Source of the DNA: Candidatus Magasanikiibacteriota bacterium
GTDB taxonomy: Bacteria; Patescibacteriota; Patescibacteriia; Magasanikbacterales; UBA922
DNA: 46,147 nt
Assembly (NCBI GenBank): GCA_018661775.1
Contig: JABJHO010000048.1
Location: 1 to 46,147, forward strand
Direction of reading: 5' to 3'
In this document: positions 9,345-16,205 of the stretch, piece after piece
How positions within the stretch are numbered: position 1 is the stretch's first letter
Layout of the letters: every line of letters begins with the position of its first letter
Position numbers and translations under genes: made by a program
Notes under the pieces: generated by a model
Databases searched by the model: none
Told to the model about the DNA's origin: nothing
Seen by the model: only the letters and a program-made list of their open reading frames with translations

Positions 9345-9356
9345 CACACATGCCAC

Positions 9357-10466
9357 TTACCTCTCATACACCCTCACAGTTTCACAGGCAAGCTTGCTCC
9401 AAGAATACTTCTGCAAAAGTATTTTTGCCTCTTCTTTTACTGCATATCTTGCGTCAATATCACCTAAACCACGATGTATAGCTTCTGCCATACCCTCAAT
9501 ATGCAATGGGTCAACATATATTGCGGCACCGCCCAAGACTTCTGGTAAACAGGTGGCGGATGAAGACACCACCGGGATACCATATTGCATGGCTTCAAGC
9601 GGTGGAATACCAAATCCTTCATATAAGCTTGGAAAAACATACAGTTTTGCTTTTTTATATAACGCAACCAACTCTTGGTCTGGTACAAAACCGGTATACA
9701 CAACACTATTCAAACTATTGATTTTCTCTTGTAATTTTGTATAAAAATAATTTTCTTTTCCTACCAAAACCAATTGATGTGTGTTTCCATGCGTTTCTTG
9801 AAATACTTGCCACGCATCTACGAGTCGATCGAGGTTTTTGTGTGGATATGCGGCACCAACATAGATAACATACGGTTTTGAGATATGGTATTTTTCTAAT
9901 ACCTGTTTTGCATCCCGCCCAACCTGTTCTTCTTCAAGTGTAAATGGCGCTTGATACGTTGTTGTCATTTTTTCTTCTTTTACCCCCAAATGTTTTACAA
10001 CATCGTGCTTGGTAAATTCACTTGTAACAAGAATATGTTTTGCTTTTTTTACCGCATTTCGCAATACGATTCTGTGAATTTTATCTTTTATAAAAAACTT
10101 CACCGGCCCAAGTGTTGTGGCTTCTGGACGCGGAAAATGATACATGATTAAATCATGAATTGTGACCACGAATTTTCCTGTATAAAACAATGGCACATTC
10201 CAATGTGGAAAATGCATAAGGTCTAGCTTTTCTTTGTTGAGTAATTTTGGTAACTGGACTTGTTCGGCAACAGAATACCACGGAATATCAGCGAGTACCT
10301 TTTTTATTCTTTTGTGTGGCAAGACCTCATCCCAATTATCTTTGCGCAAAAAAAGCACGTACGTATGTGTTGTTTCTACCTCCAAAAGATGTTGGACTAG
10401 TTGTTGTGTATACCTGGCAAGCCCAAAACCACTCCCAAGCATTCGTGCGTCTATTCCTATTTTCAT
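9357..10466 (-). CDS. Glycosyltransferase family 4
   Basis: A GT-B-fold retaining glycosyltransferase, 369 residues, likely cytoplasmic and membrane-associated. The N-terminal domain begins MKIGIDARMLGSGFGLARYTQ, the usual acceptor-side start of GT4 mannosyl- or glucosyltransferases. The C-terminal nucleotide-sugar domain has YVIYVGAAYPHKNLDRLVDAW and the EGFGIPPLEAM segment containing the E-x7-E motif, followed by PVVSSSATCLPEVLGGAA. The donor sugar cannot be told from sequence. It is the last of three consecutive GT4 genes, 2 bp after the previous one. Downstream (leftward) its stop is almost adjacent to repeat copy 2. Confidence 0.88.
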   Translation of the reverse strand: MKIGIDARMLGSGFGLARYTQQLVQHLLEVETTHTYVLFLRKDNWDEVLPHKRIKKVLADIPWYSVAEQVQLPKLLNKEKLDLMHFPHWNVPLFYTGKFVVTIHDLIMYHFPRPEATTLGPVKFFIKDKIHRIVLRNAVKKAKHILVTSEFTKHDVVKHLGVKEEKMTTTYQAPFTLEEEQVGRDAKQVLEKYHISKPYVIYVGAAYPHKNLDRLVDAWQVFQETHGNTHQLVLVGKENYFYTKLQEKINSLNSVVYTGFVPDQELVALYKKAKLYVFPSLYEGFGIPPLEAMQYGIPVVSSSATCLPEVLGGAAIYVDPLHIEGMAEAIHRGLGDIDARYAVKEEAKILLQKYSWSKLACETVRVYER

Positions 10467-10468
10467 AT

Positions 10469-11608
10469 TTACTGTTTAAGGAGTGTTAAAAATTGTTCTG
10501 CCGCAACATCCCAAGAATAGCGCTTTACTTGTGCTCTTCCTTTTTCTTTATACATATCTTGCAACGCTTCTGACCCAAGCACACGCACCATCCCTTCTGC
10601 CAACTCGTTTGTGTTGTATGGGTCTACCAGATACGCTGCAGAGCCAACCACCTCTGGCAAAGACGATCTGTTTGATGTAATAACCGGAACCTCACGTGTC
10701 ATTGCCTCGACCACAGGAAAACCAAAACCTTCATACAGGCTTGGATACACAAAGAGTGTTGCTAGGCCATATAACGCTTTTTTGTGTTCTTCTGGCACGT
10801 AACCAAGATAGCGCACTCCTGGCGTATCAACAATCTTTTTGAGAATAGCATCGCTTTTCCACCCCAGCTTCCCAGCAATGAGTAAGTGGTATCCTTTATC
10901 ATGTAATACTGCTTTTGTGTATGCATCAATAAGCCGCGTGATGTTTTTTCTTGGCTCAATGGTACCCAAAAATAATATATACTTTTCTGGTAATACATAG
11001 CATTCTTTTACAGATGTATTGTTATTAACATCGCTGAGACACCACCGAGAAACACCCGGGTATATTGGTGTAATTTTTTCTGGAGAAATACCAAACACCG
11101 TCTGCACATCTCTTTTTGCACTCCGAGATGGCGTAATCACATGACCAGCCCCTTCGCATTGTTTTTTTGGGCGTATAACGTGGTGCCATAGTTGTCTTTT
11201 TTTTGTAAGACATTCTTTGTAGAGTAAAAAAGACAGATCATGTATCGTAAGAATATGCGTACACTGTTTTGAAAGTGCACAAAATCCTATATTGGGAGAA
11301 AAAAAATAATCAACCTGCTTTACCAAACCACCAAGCTTTTTTACTAAAAGTTTATCGAGTTTTGGAAACGTAAGGTATAGTAATGAAAAATGTAACAGTT
11401 TGTTTGGTATTTTTGTGTAGACTACATGTACTGTATTGTTCTTATGTGGTGGAATATCTATTGGTACCGCTGCGCTTCTATTGGCAAACAAAATATATGT
11501 ATGACTGGTGTTTTGCCGAAATATTGCCGAAAGCAGCTCATATGTATACTCCCCAACTCCTGTTTTCTTCCGCTCAAGCAATGTTCGTATGTCTATACCT
11601 ATTACCAT
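10469..11608 (-). CDS. Glycosyltransferase family 4
   Basis: The second of three adjacent GT4 enzymes, 379 residues. It begins MVIGIDIRTLLERKKTGVGEYTYELL, with the glycine-rich acceptor loop. It carries HILTIHDLSFLLY in the first domain, then KYILFLGTIEPRKNITRLIDAY and YEGFGFPVVEAM (E-x7-E) with PVITSNRSSLPEVVGSAAYLVDP in the second. It is about as close to mannosyltransferase B-like GT4 proteins as the downstream paralogue is, and the pair may be an old duplication. It starts 4 bp after the upstream GT gene ends and stops 2 bp before the next begins, which indicates an operon. Donor and acceptor are unknown. Confidence 0.88.
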   Translation of the reverse strand: MVIGIDIRTLLERKKTGVGEYTYELLSAIFRQNTSHTYILFANRSAAVPIDIPPHKNNTVHVVYTKIPNKLLHFSLLYLTFPKLDKLLVKKLGGLVKQVDYFFSPNIGFCALSKQCTHILTIHDLSFLLYKECLTKKRQLWHHVIRPKKQCEGAGHVITPSRSAKRDVQTVFGISPEKITPIYPGVSRWCLSDVNNNTSVKECYVLPEKYILFLGTIEPRKNITRLIDAYTKAVLHDKGYHLLIAGKLGWKSDAILKKIVDTPGVRYLGYVPEEHKKALYGLATLFVYPSLYEGFGFPVVEAMTREVPVITSNRSSLPEVVGSAAYLVDPYNTNELAEGMVRVLGSEALQDMYKEKGRAQVKRYSWDVAAEQFLTLLKQ

Positions 11609-11612
11609 ATAC

Positions 11613-12737
11613 TTAGCTTATACTCACAGGTAATACGTCTAATCCTTTTTGGAACTCATTATGCTTTGCACAAACATATGACTGAAGTTTTTGTTTAAAT
11701 GAATCAACACAGAATGCTTCTGCGTGCGCTGCAATGACATTTCTATCCCACTGCGAATCATCAAAGTGCAGTACAGCATGAAGTAGGCTTTCCCAAGACT
11801 GCTCATGAAAAAATACCCCGGTTTTTCCTGGCACAACTGTTTCTCGTACCCCACCTTTTCCATACGCAATAACAGGACACCCACTTGCCATGGCCTCAAT
11901 CGGTGTAATACCTAAATCTTCTAGTTGTGGATGCAAAAACGCTCGTGCCCGTGTCATCACATCAGCTTTTTCTGTGTCAGTAATACGACCCAAAAACTTG
12001 ATATTTGGCTTAGCAATATTCTTTAAATGCTCCATTTCTGGCCCTGATCCAAAAATACGCAACTCCCAACCAAGCCTATTAAACACATGAATCAACAAAT
12101 CAAACCTCTTATATGGCACAAGCCTACCACCTGCAACAAAATAGTTTTCTATATTTTCTGTTGGGGTAAACATGTGTGTGTCTACCGGAGGATGAAACAC
12201 ATCACTAGATCTGCGATAAAACTTTTTAATCCTTCTATGAACGGTGTGCGAGTTCGCAATAAAATGGTCTACTCGCTCTGCGCTTGCTTTGTCCCACAAA
12301 CGTAACCGGTGAATGAGTCTTGGGAGTATTTTTTTAACCACACCACTACACTTGAGTGTTTGAATATACGAACTTGTGTCTGTCCACAAATATCGTGTCG
12401 GTGTATGACAATAAGAAATATGCACCGTATCAGGAGACGTTATCACACCTTTCGCAAAGGCACTGGTAGAAGAAAGCACCACGTCAAAGCCGTCTAACTG
12501 GTGTGATTCGGTTGCAAGTGGCATAAGTGGCAATAACCACCTATAGCGTGTTGTTATAAAAGGAAACTTTGCCATAAATGTTTGTCGAATCTCTGCTGCA
12601 GAAAACCCCTCAACACTCTCTTTTTTGTGAAACAGCACAAAAATAGGCGCTTCTGGCCATATCTCATGAAATGCTTTGAGGACCCGTTCGGCTCCACCAT
12701 CTTGTACTAAATAATCATGAACCAGTGCAATTTTCAT
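11613..12737 (-). CDS. Glycosyltransferase family 4 (WbaZ-like)
   Basis: The first of three GT4 genes after the sugar-transferase gene, 374 residues. It begins MKIALVHDYLVQDGGAERVLKAF, the glycine-rich start typical of mannosyltransferases that extend O-antigen-like chains. Further on, ISYCHTPTRYLW and NYFVAGGRLVPYKRFDLLIHVFN lead to EDLGITPIEAMASGCPVIAY, with the E-x7-E motif. The N-terminal half differs from the other two GT4 proteins, so it probably adds a different sugar or acts at a different position. It follows the phosphosugar transferase gene by 6 bp in the same transcript. Confidence 0.87.
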   Translation of the reverse strand: MKIALVHDYLVQDGGAERVLKAFHEIWPEAPIFVLFHKKESVEGFSAAEIRQTFMAKFPFITTRYRWLLPLMPLATESHQLDGFDVVLSSTSAFAKGVITSPDTVHISYCHTPTRYLWTDTSSYIQTLKCSGVVKKILPRLIHRLRLWDKASAERVDHFIANSHTVHRRIKKFYRRSSDVFHPPVDTHMFTPTENIENYFVAGGRLVPYKRFDLLIHVFNRLGWELRIFGSGPEMEHLKNIAKPNIKFLGRITDTEKADVMTRARAFLHPQLEDLGITPIEAMASGCPVIAYGKGGVRETVVPGKTGVFFHEQSWESLLHAVLHFDDSQWDRNVIAAHAEAFCVDSFKQKLQSYVCAKHNEFQKGLDVLPVSIS

Positions 12738-12743
12738 ATATAT

Positions 12744-14162
12744 CTACGCAACAATTCTTTTTTTACACAAAATAAAAGGGGTTTTGATAAAAATTATTAT
12801 ATCGAGCCAAATACTCCACTTTTCTATATAGAGCATATCAAGAGCCACCTCTTCTTCATAGGTTAAATCACTTCTTCCTGTAACTTGTGCCAAACCAGTC
12901 ATGCCAGGTTTTATCACAAACACACCCCGATGTTCTTTATTATATCCAAACACTTCACGAGGTTGGTGTGGGCGTGGCCCAATAAGACTCATTTCTCCTT
13001 TTATTACATTAATGCATTGTGGTAACTCGTCTATGCTCCACCTTCTGATAAACCTACCAAACGGTGTCACCCGTGGATCATTCGCAATTTTATAAATAGG
13101 CCCCTTCTTTGTATTGTGTGTTTGTATTAATGACTTTTCTCTGCGCTCGGCATCTTTTCCTGACGCACCAAACTGTGGTCCGGTAGAATCCTTTTGATAC
13201 ATTGAACGAAATTTAAGTGTAAAAAATGGTTTTTGCCTATATCCTACGCGTTTATTTTTATAGACTACTGGTCTGCCAGATTCAATTAAGATAATAAGTG
13301 TGGTAATGCACATTACAGGACTAACTATAATAAGCAAAAGGATACTCCCCACAATATCCATTATTCTTTTGATAATTTTCCCCCACCCTTCTAACGGCGT
13401 CCTTCTTAGAGACACTACGGGAATACCTGCCACAGGATACATGGCCATGTTGGCACTTTTTGTTGCAAACATATCAGCAGAATAGGTAAATACAATATTA
13501 TGCTCCCGAGCAAAATCAAGAATATGCAATGATTCTTCGGTGTTACGTTTTGGCCCAATATGGTATATCTCATCAACAGATATTGTAAGCAGCTTTTCTA
13601 ACGCAACGCCGCGCGCATCTTTGTAGCGTTTTATCACAGTACAACCAAGCGACCTGTTTGTCATAAAGTATGCTTGAATATCTTTTGCTGTTTCAGTGTC
13701 TCCAAAAATAACAATGCGCCTATGTCCAATTCCAGCATAATAGGCAATTTTTTTTACCCCAAGAAGAAGAAATCTTCCAAGAATAGTACAAAGTATAGCA
13801 AAAAAACAAGTCACCACTACAAGAAACCTAGAATCAAAGAATTGGAGCGTAAACATAATATACAATGCCACCAATGCCAAGCCACATATATTTGCCAAAA
13901 TAATAGCCGCAACCTCCTGAGCAAATCGCTTTTTTGCATGTGTTCGATATAGCCCCAGCATGGCATACAACACAAGCCACACAGGGAGAATAATTACTAT
14001 ATCAATAACGTACTCTTCAAGAGATACGTCAAATAATACCTCCCGTTTTTGTACTGCCCACCCTGACAAACGAAGGCTGTACGAAAATATTGCAGCCAAA
14101 AGAAGCATAGCACTGTCTATTGGAATTTTTATCATTGTGTAGAATATGTCAAACTGTTTCAT
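12744..14162 (-). CDS. Polyprenyl-phosphate sugar-1-phosphate transferase (WbaP/WcaJ type)
   Basis: This enzyme starts lipid-linked glycan synthesis by moving a sugar-1-phosphate from a nucleotide sugar to undecaprenyl phosphate at the inner membrane. The 472-residue protein has the long PHPT layout. Four or so N-terminal membrane helices are followed by a Rossmann-like domain (RRIVIFGDTETAKDIQAYF, about 160-180). Next is a reentrant membrane helix near 270-290, then the catalytic domain with KNKRVGYRQKPFFTLKFRSM, DELPQCINVIKGEMSLIGPRP and KPGMTGLAQVTGR. These are the conserved bacterial sugar-transferase signatures. It is the first gene of the glycosyltransferase operon, behind a strong promoter that faces rnpB. 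Confidence 0.92.
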   Translation of the reverse strand: MKQFDIFYTMIKIPIDSAMLLLAAIFSYSLRLSGWAVQKREVLFDVSLEEYVIDIVIILPVWLVLYAMLGLYRTHAKKRFAQEVAAIILANICGLALVALYIMFTLQFFDSRFLVVVTCFFAILCTILGRFLLLGVKKIAYYAGIGHRRIVIFGDTETAKDIQAYFMTNRSLGCTVIKRYKDARGVALEKLLTISVDEIYHIGPKRNTEESLHILDFAREHNIVFTYSADMFATKSANMAMYPVAGIPVVSLRRTPLEGWGKIIKRIMDIVGSILLLIIVSPVMCITTLIILIESGRPVVYKNKRVGYRQKPFFTLKFRSMYQKDSTGPQFGASGKDAERREKSLIQTHNTKKGPIYKIANDPRVTPFGRFIRRWSIDELPQCINVIKGEMSLIGPRPHQPREVFGYNKEHRGVFVIKPGMTGLAQVTGRSDLTYEEEVALDMLYIEKWSIWLDIIIFIKTPFILCKKRIVA

Positions 14163-14199
14163 AAATCCTAATAGGCTACATTATGTAAGATATATAAAA

Positions 14200-14228
14200 A
14201 TCATACCGTATAAAAGCAAAAGAGTCAA
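14200..14228 (-). promoter_or_regulatory. Promoter of the glycosyltransferase operon
   Basis: On the minus strand, TTGACT (14228-14223), a 17-nt spacer and TATGAT (14205-14200). The start near 14193 leaves a leader of about 30 nt. The -35 box is back to back with that of rnpB, only 2 bp apart, within the palindrome GTCAATATTGAC (14224-14235). Confidence 0.8.
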
Positions 14229-14230
14229 TA

Positions 14231-14259
14231 TTGACAGTATACCATTTTTCTGCTATACT
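14231..14259 (+). promoter_or_regulatory. Promoter of rnpB
   Basis: TTGACA (14231-14236), a 17-nt spacer and TATACT (14254-14259). The predicted start (14266 or close to it) coincides with the 5' strand of helix P1 of RNase P RNA, which supports both calls. Confidence 0.88.
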
Positions 14260-14265
14260 ATGCAC

Positions 14266-14672
14266 TATCTACAAGAGGTGATCGCTTAATATACTATTAA
14301 GAGGAAAGTCCGAACTCCTCGTGGAAACACGGTCGCGGTAGTGGGTAACACCCACCCAATATGTGGTGACACATGTTGCGGGAAAGTGCCACAGAGACTA
14401 TACTATTTTACTGCATTGCAGTGAAAAAAAGGTGAAAAGTGTGTACATGTGTGTATTCCATTCGCATATGCATGGAATGCACGCTAGTACACTCGCGTAC
14501 TGGCAACAGTATTGCGTGGTAAACCCTGCCTGGAGCAAGAGCAGCCCTTTTCAACACTTGTTGAAATTGGAAAAGTTCGTTCGCAAAGAATACCACAGTA
14601 ATGTGGTATCAAGATACATGATCATCCTCTGGATAAAACTAGAGAACAGAATTCGGCTTATTCTTGTAGATA
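14266..14672 (+). ncRNA. rnpB: RNase P RNA (bacterial type A-like)
   Basis: RNase P RNA is the catalytic subunit that removes 5' leaders from pre-tRNAs. The conserved regions appear in the right order: GAGGAAAGTCCGAACTCC (CR I, about 14300), GGGAAAGTGCCACAGAGAC (about 14380), GGTAAACCCTGCCTGGAGCA (CR IV, about 14519) and ACAGAATTCGGCTTAT (CR V, about 14647). Helix P1 pairs ATCTACAAGA (14267-14276) with TCTTGTAGAT (14662-14671). These limits give about 407 nt. A strong promoter and a terminator flank it. The long plus-strand ORF that overlaps its 3' half is spurious. The gene for the protein subunit RnpA is not in this window. Confidence 0.95.
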
Positions 14673-14678
14673 TTAAAA

Positions 14679-14705
14679 AACACCATGATACCATGGTGTT
14701 TTTTT
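14679..14705. terminator. Shared terminator of rnpB and tRNA-Leu
   Basis: A perfect 9-bp stem (AACACCATG 14679-14687 with CATGGTGTT 14692-14700) closes a 4-nt loop and is followed by TTTTT on the plus strand. The A-run before it gives a T-run on the minus strand, so one hairpin can end both converging RNA genes. Confidence 0.9.
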
Positions 14706-14706
14706 G

Positions 14707-14792
14707 TGCTCAGAAGAGGACTCGAACCTCCACGACCGTTGCCAGTCACAAGGCCCTCAACCTTGCGCGTCTACCAGTTCCGCCACCTGAGC
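14707..14792 (-). tRNA. tRNA-Leu(GAG)
   Basis: The minus strand folds into a class II tRNA of 86 nt. The acceptor stem pairs GCTCAGG with TCTGAGC (one G-U), with discriminator A. The D-arm contains GGTAGA. The anticodon stem CAAGG/CCTTG closes the loop TTGAGGG with anticodon GAG. A long variable arm (GACTG/CGGTC) follows, then the T-arm with TTCGAGT. GAG reads the leucine codons CUC and CUU. The 3' CCA is not encoded (the discriminator A is followed by CAAAA), so a CCA-adding enzyme is needed. Confidence 0.95.
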
Positions 14793-14803
14793 GTGTCGTC
14801 TTC

Positions 14804-14832
14804 ATAATACCTGAAAATATGTATTTGTGCAA
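14804..14832 (-). promoter_or_regulatory. Promoter of tRNA-Leu
   Basis: On the minus strand, TTGCAC (14832-14827), a 17-nt spacer and TATTAT (14809-14804). The box lies in the 53-bp gap between the DAGK-like gene and the tRNA, and its start would fall a few bases before the mature 5' end. Confidence 0.7.
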
Positions 14833-14845
14833 GCAGATGAGCGAT

Positions 14846-15613
14846 TTAAAACTTTCTCCCCCTACCTACGATAATATTGAGTCGTTTTTTTGCCAAACTA
14901 ATCTTTATTTTCTTCTCTTTTGTTTGCCTTCCATCTGCCTCAACGGTAAACGGTGTGTCAGAAACCACAAGCATTTCTTCAAAGGGAAAAATACTCGGCT
15001 CTTCAAACTGCTTCTTTTTGAGGAATAATGTTTTTTTTACTGGACGCAAAAATGCTTCTAATTTTCCATCTTGTGGATGCACAACATAGTCTTTTCCCCC
15101 TTTTTCCCTCCAATGAAATGGTTGTAAATTACATACCACCAACTCCATTATATTGCGCCCCCTCGTACTTACCACAAAACGCTCGTCATATGCTACTCGA
15201 ATAGCGTGAGGAAGAATATGAAGATATGAAATAAAAAATCTATTATTTACCCAACCTACGTCCAGGCGCACCCTCCTCCTACGAGACAGCACATGACAGG
15301 CGTCAACACCGGTTGGGATACCAAGTACTTCAGCTATGGTGTTTTCTGGTCCAACAGGAATAAAACCAAAATAGACCTTACAGTAGGCCGCGTAAGACAT
15401 TACTCTTCCAAATGTTTTATCATTACCCACAATGACAACAGTTGTTGCTCCTTTTTTAATTTCTTCTGCGATGAGTTTTTCTGTGTTGGTAAATGGTTGA
15501 AGCCGCAATATCTTCCCTGCAATCCCAAAATCTGTTAACTGTGTTTCTATTTCTTTTATGAGAGAGTCATATTTCTTTTTCTTTATGAAATCGTCATACA
15601 GATATATATACAT
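14846..15613 (-). CDS. Diacylglycerol-kinase-like protein with degenerate nucleotide motif
   Basis: The 255-residue protein resembles the catalytic domain of the DAGK/NAD-kinase superfamily. The strand-loop TTVVIVGNDKTFGRV occupies the place of the GGDGT(L/I) motif. FGFIPVGPENTIAEVLGIP occupies that of the P-x-G-(T/S)-x-N-D-x-A-x2-LGIP motif, and a late SDTPFTVEADGR matches the beta-rich C-terminal domain (iDGE-like). The key GGDGT is GNDKT and the N-D of the second motif is N-T. Catalysis by the usual mechanism is therefore doubtful, although the fold is well supported. It may be an altered lipid kinase or a non-catalytic relative. It follows the bactofilin gene by about 30 bp. Confidence 0.6.
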   Translation of the reverse strand: MYIYLYDDFIKKKKYDSLIKEIETQLTDFGIAGKILRLQPFTNTEKLIAEEIKKGATTVVIVGNDKTFGRVMSYAAYCKVYFGFIPVGPENTIAEVLGIPTGVDACHVLSRRRRVRLDVGWVNNRFFISYLHILPHAIRVAYDERFVVSTRGRNIMELVVCNLQPFHWREKGGKDYVVHPQDGKLEAFLRPVKKTLFLKKKQFEEPSIFPFEEMLVVSDTPFTVEADGRQTKEKKIKISLAKKRLNIIVGRGRKF

Positions 15614-15645
15614 AGCAGCGTATTAGACAGCCCTAATAGAACGTA

Positions 15646-16143
15646 TTATTCCACACCATCTTTAGATGACACCACATCGCTCACCATATCATCTGTTTTT
15701 TTCTTTTTGACTCGACCGGCACTACGTCTTTTTGGTGTTTCTTCTATTTTTACAACACTTTCTAATCCTTTCATTTGAATCTTACCAGAAAGTAAAGCTC
15801 CTGGGGCAACCGAAAGTGTCGCACACTGTATATCGCCAATTATTTGGGCACTTCCTGCAATTTCTAACGTGTCTTTGATAGCAAGAGATCCTTTTACGTG
15901 GCCAGCAATAACTGCACTTTGTGCACTAACATTTGCCACTATTTGAGACCCTTCTTCTGCGGTAAGCCTGTTTTTTGTTTTTACCGTTCCTGATACACTC
16001 CCCTTAATAATAATGTTCCCTTCTGAGCTAAAATTCCCTTCCACCTGCATTGACGGACCGACAATTGTTTCTAACCCCTTATCTGGCACCCCACCCTCTT
16101 GTTCTTCTGAAGTATCGTATATATCTGAATTTTTTTGAAACAT
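15646..16143 (-). CDS. Bactofilin (polymer-forming cytoskeletal protein)
   Basis: Bactofilins polymerise without nucleotide into filaments that position envelope enzymes. The 165-residue protein has a polar N-terminal tail (1-30) and a central right-handed beta-helix built of short repeats (about 31-125). Examples are GNFSSEGNIIIKGSVSGTVK, VAGHVKGSLAIKDTLEIAG-type turns and GDIQCATLSVAPGALLSGKI. A Lys/Arg-rich C-terminal tail (RRSAGRVKKKKTDD) follows. This is the standard DUF583 layout. It has its own promoter and lies downstream of a sensor kinase gene. A role in cell shape or attachment is an inference from the family. Confidence 0.9.
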   Translation of the reverse strand: MFQKNSDIYDTSEEQEGGVPDKGLETIVGPSMQVEGNFSSEGNIIIKGSVSGTVKTKNRLTAEEGSQIVANVSAQSAVIAGHVKGSLAIKDTLEIAGSAQIIGDIQCATLSVAPGALLSGKIQMKGLESVVKIEETPKRRSAGRVKKKKTDDMVSDVVSSKDGVE

Positions 16144-16172
16144 ACCACAAAAATTAATATATTAATATATAC

Positions 16173-16201
16173 AGTATACACCGAATACTTAAACGTAACA
16201 A
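16173..16201 (-). promoter_or_regulatory. Promoter of the bactofilin gene
   Basis: On the minus strand, TTGTTA (16201-16196), a 17-nt spacer and TATACT (16178-16173). It begins just after the histidine-kinase stop codon and leaves a leader of about 25 nt. The strong -10 box and exact spacing support it, and the -35 box is weaker. Confidence 0.6.
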
Positions 16202-16205
16202 CACA

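Noticed and set aside
9357-10466. Glycosyltransferase truncated by insertion of repeat copy 2.
   Set aside because: The protein has 369 residues, a normal GT4 length, with all C-terminal motifs. The repeat ends 13 bp beyond the stop codon.
14363-15028. Long plus-strand ORF of 221 codons.
   Set aside because: It lies across the 3' half of rnpB, the terminator, the tRNA-Leu complement and the 3' end of the DAGK-like gene. It has no protein-like composition.
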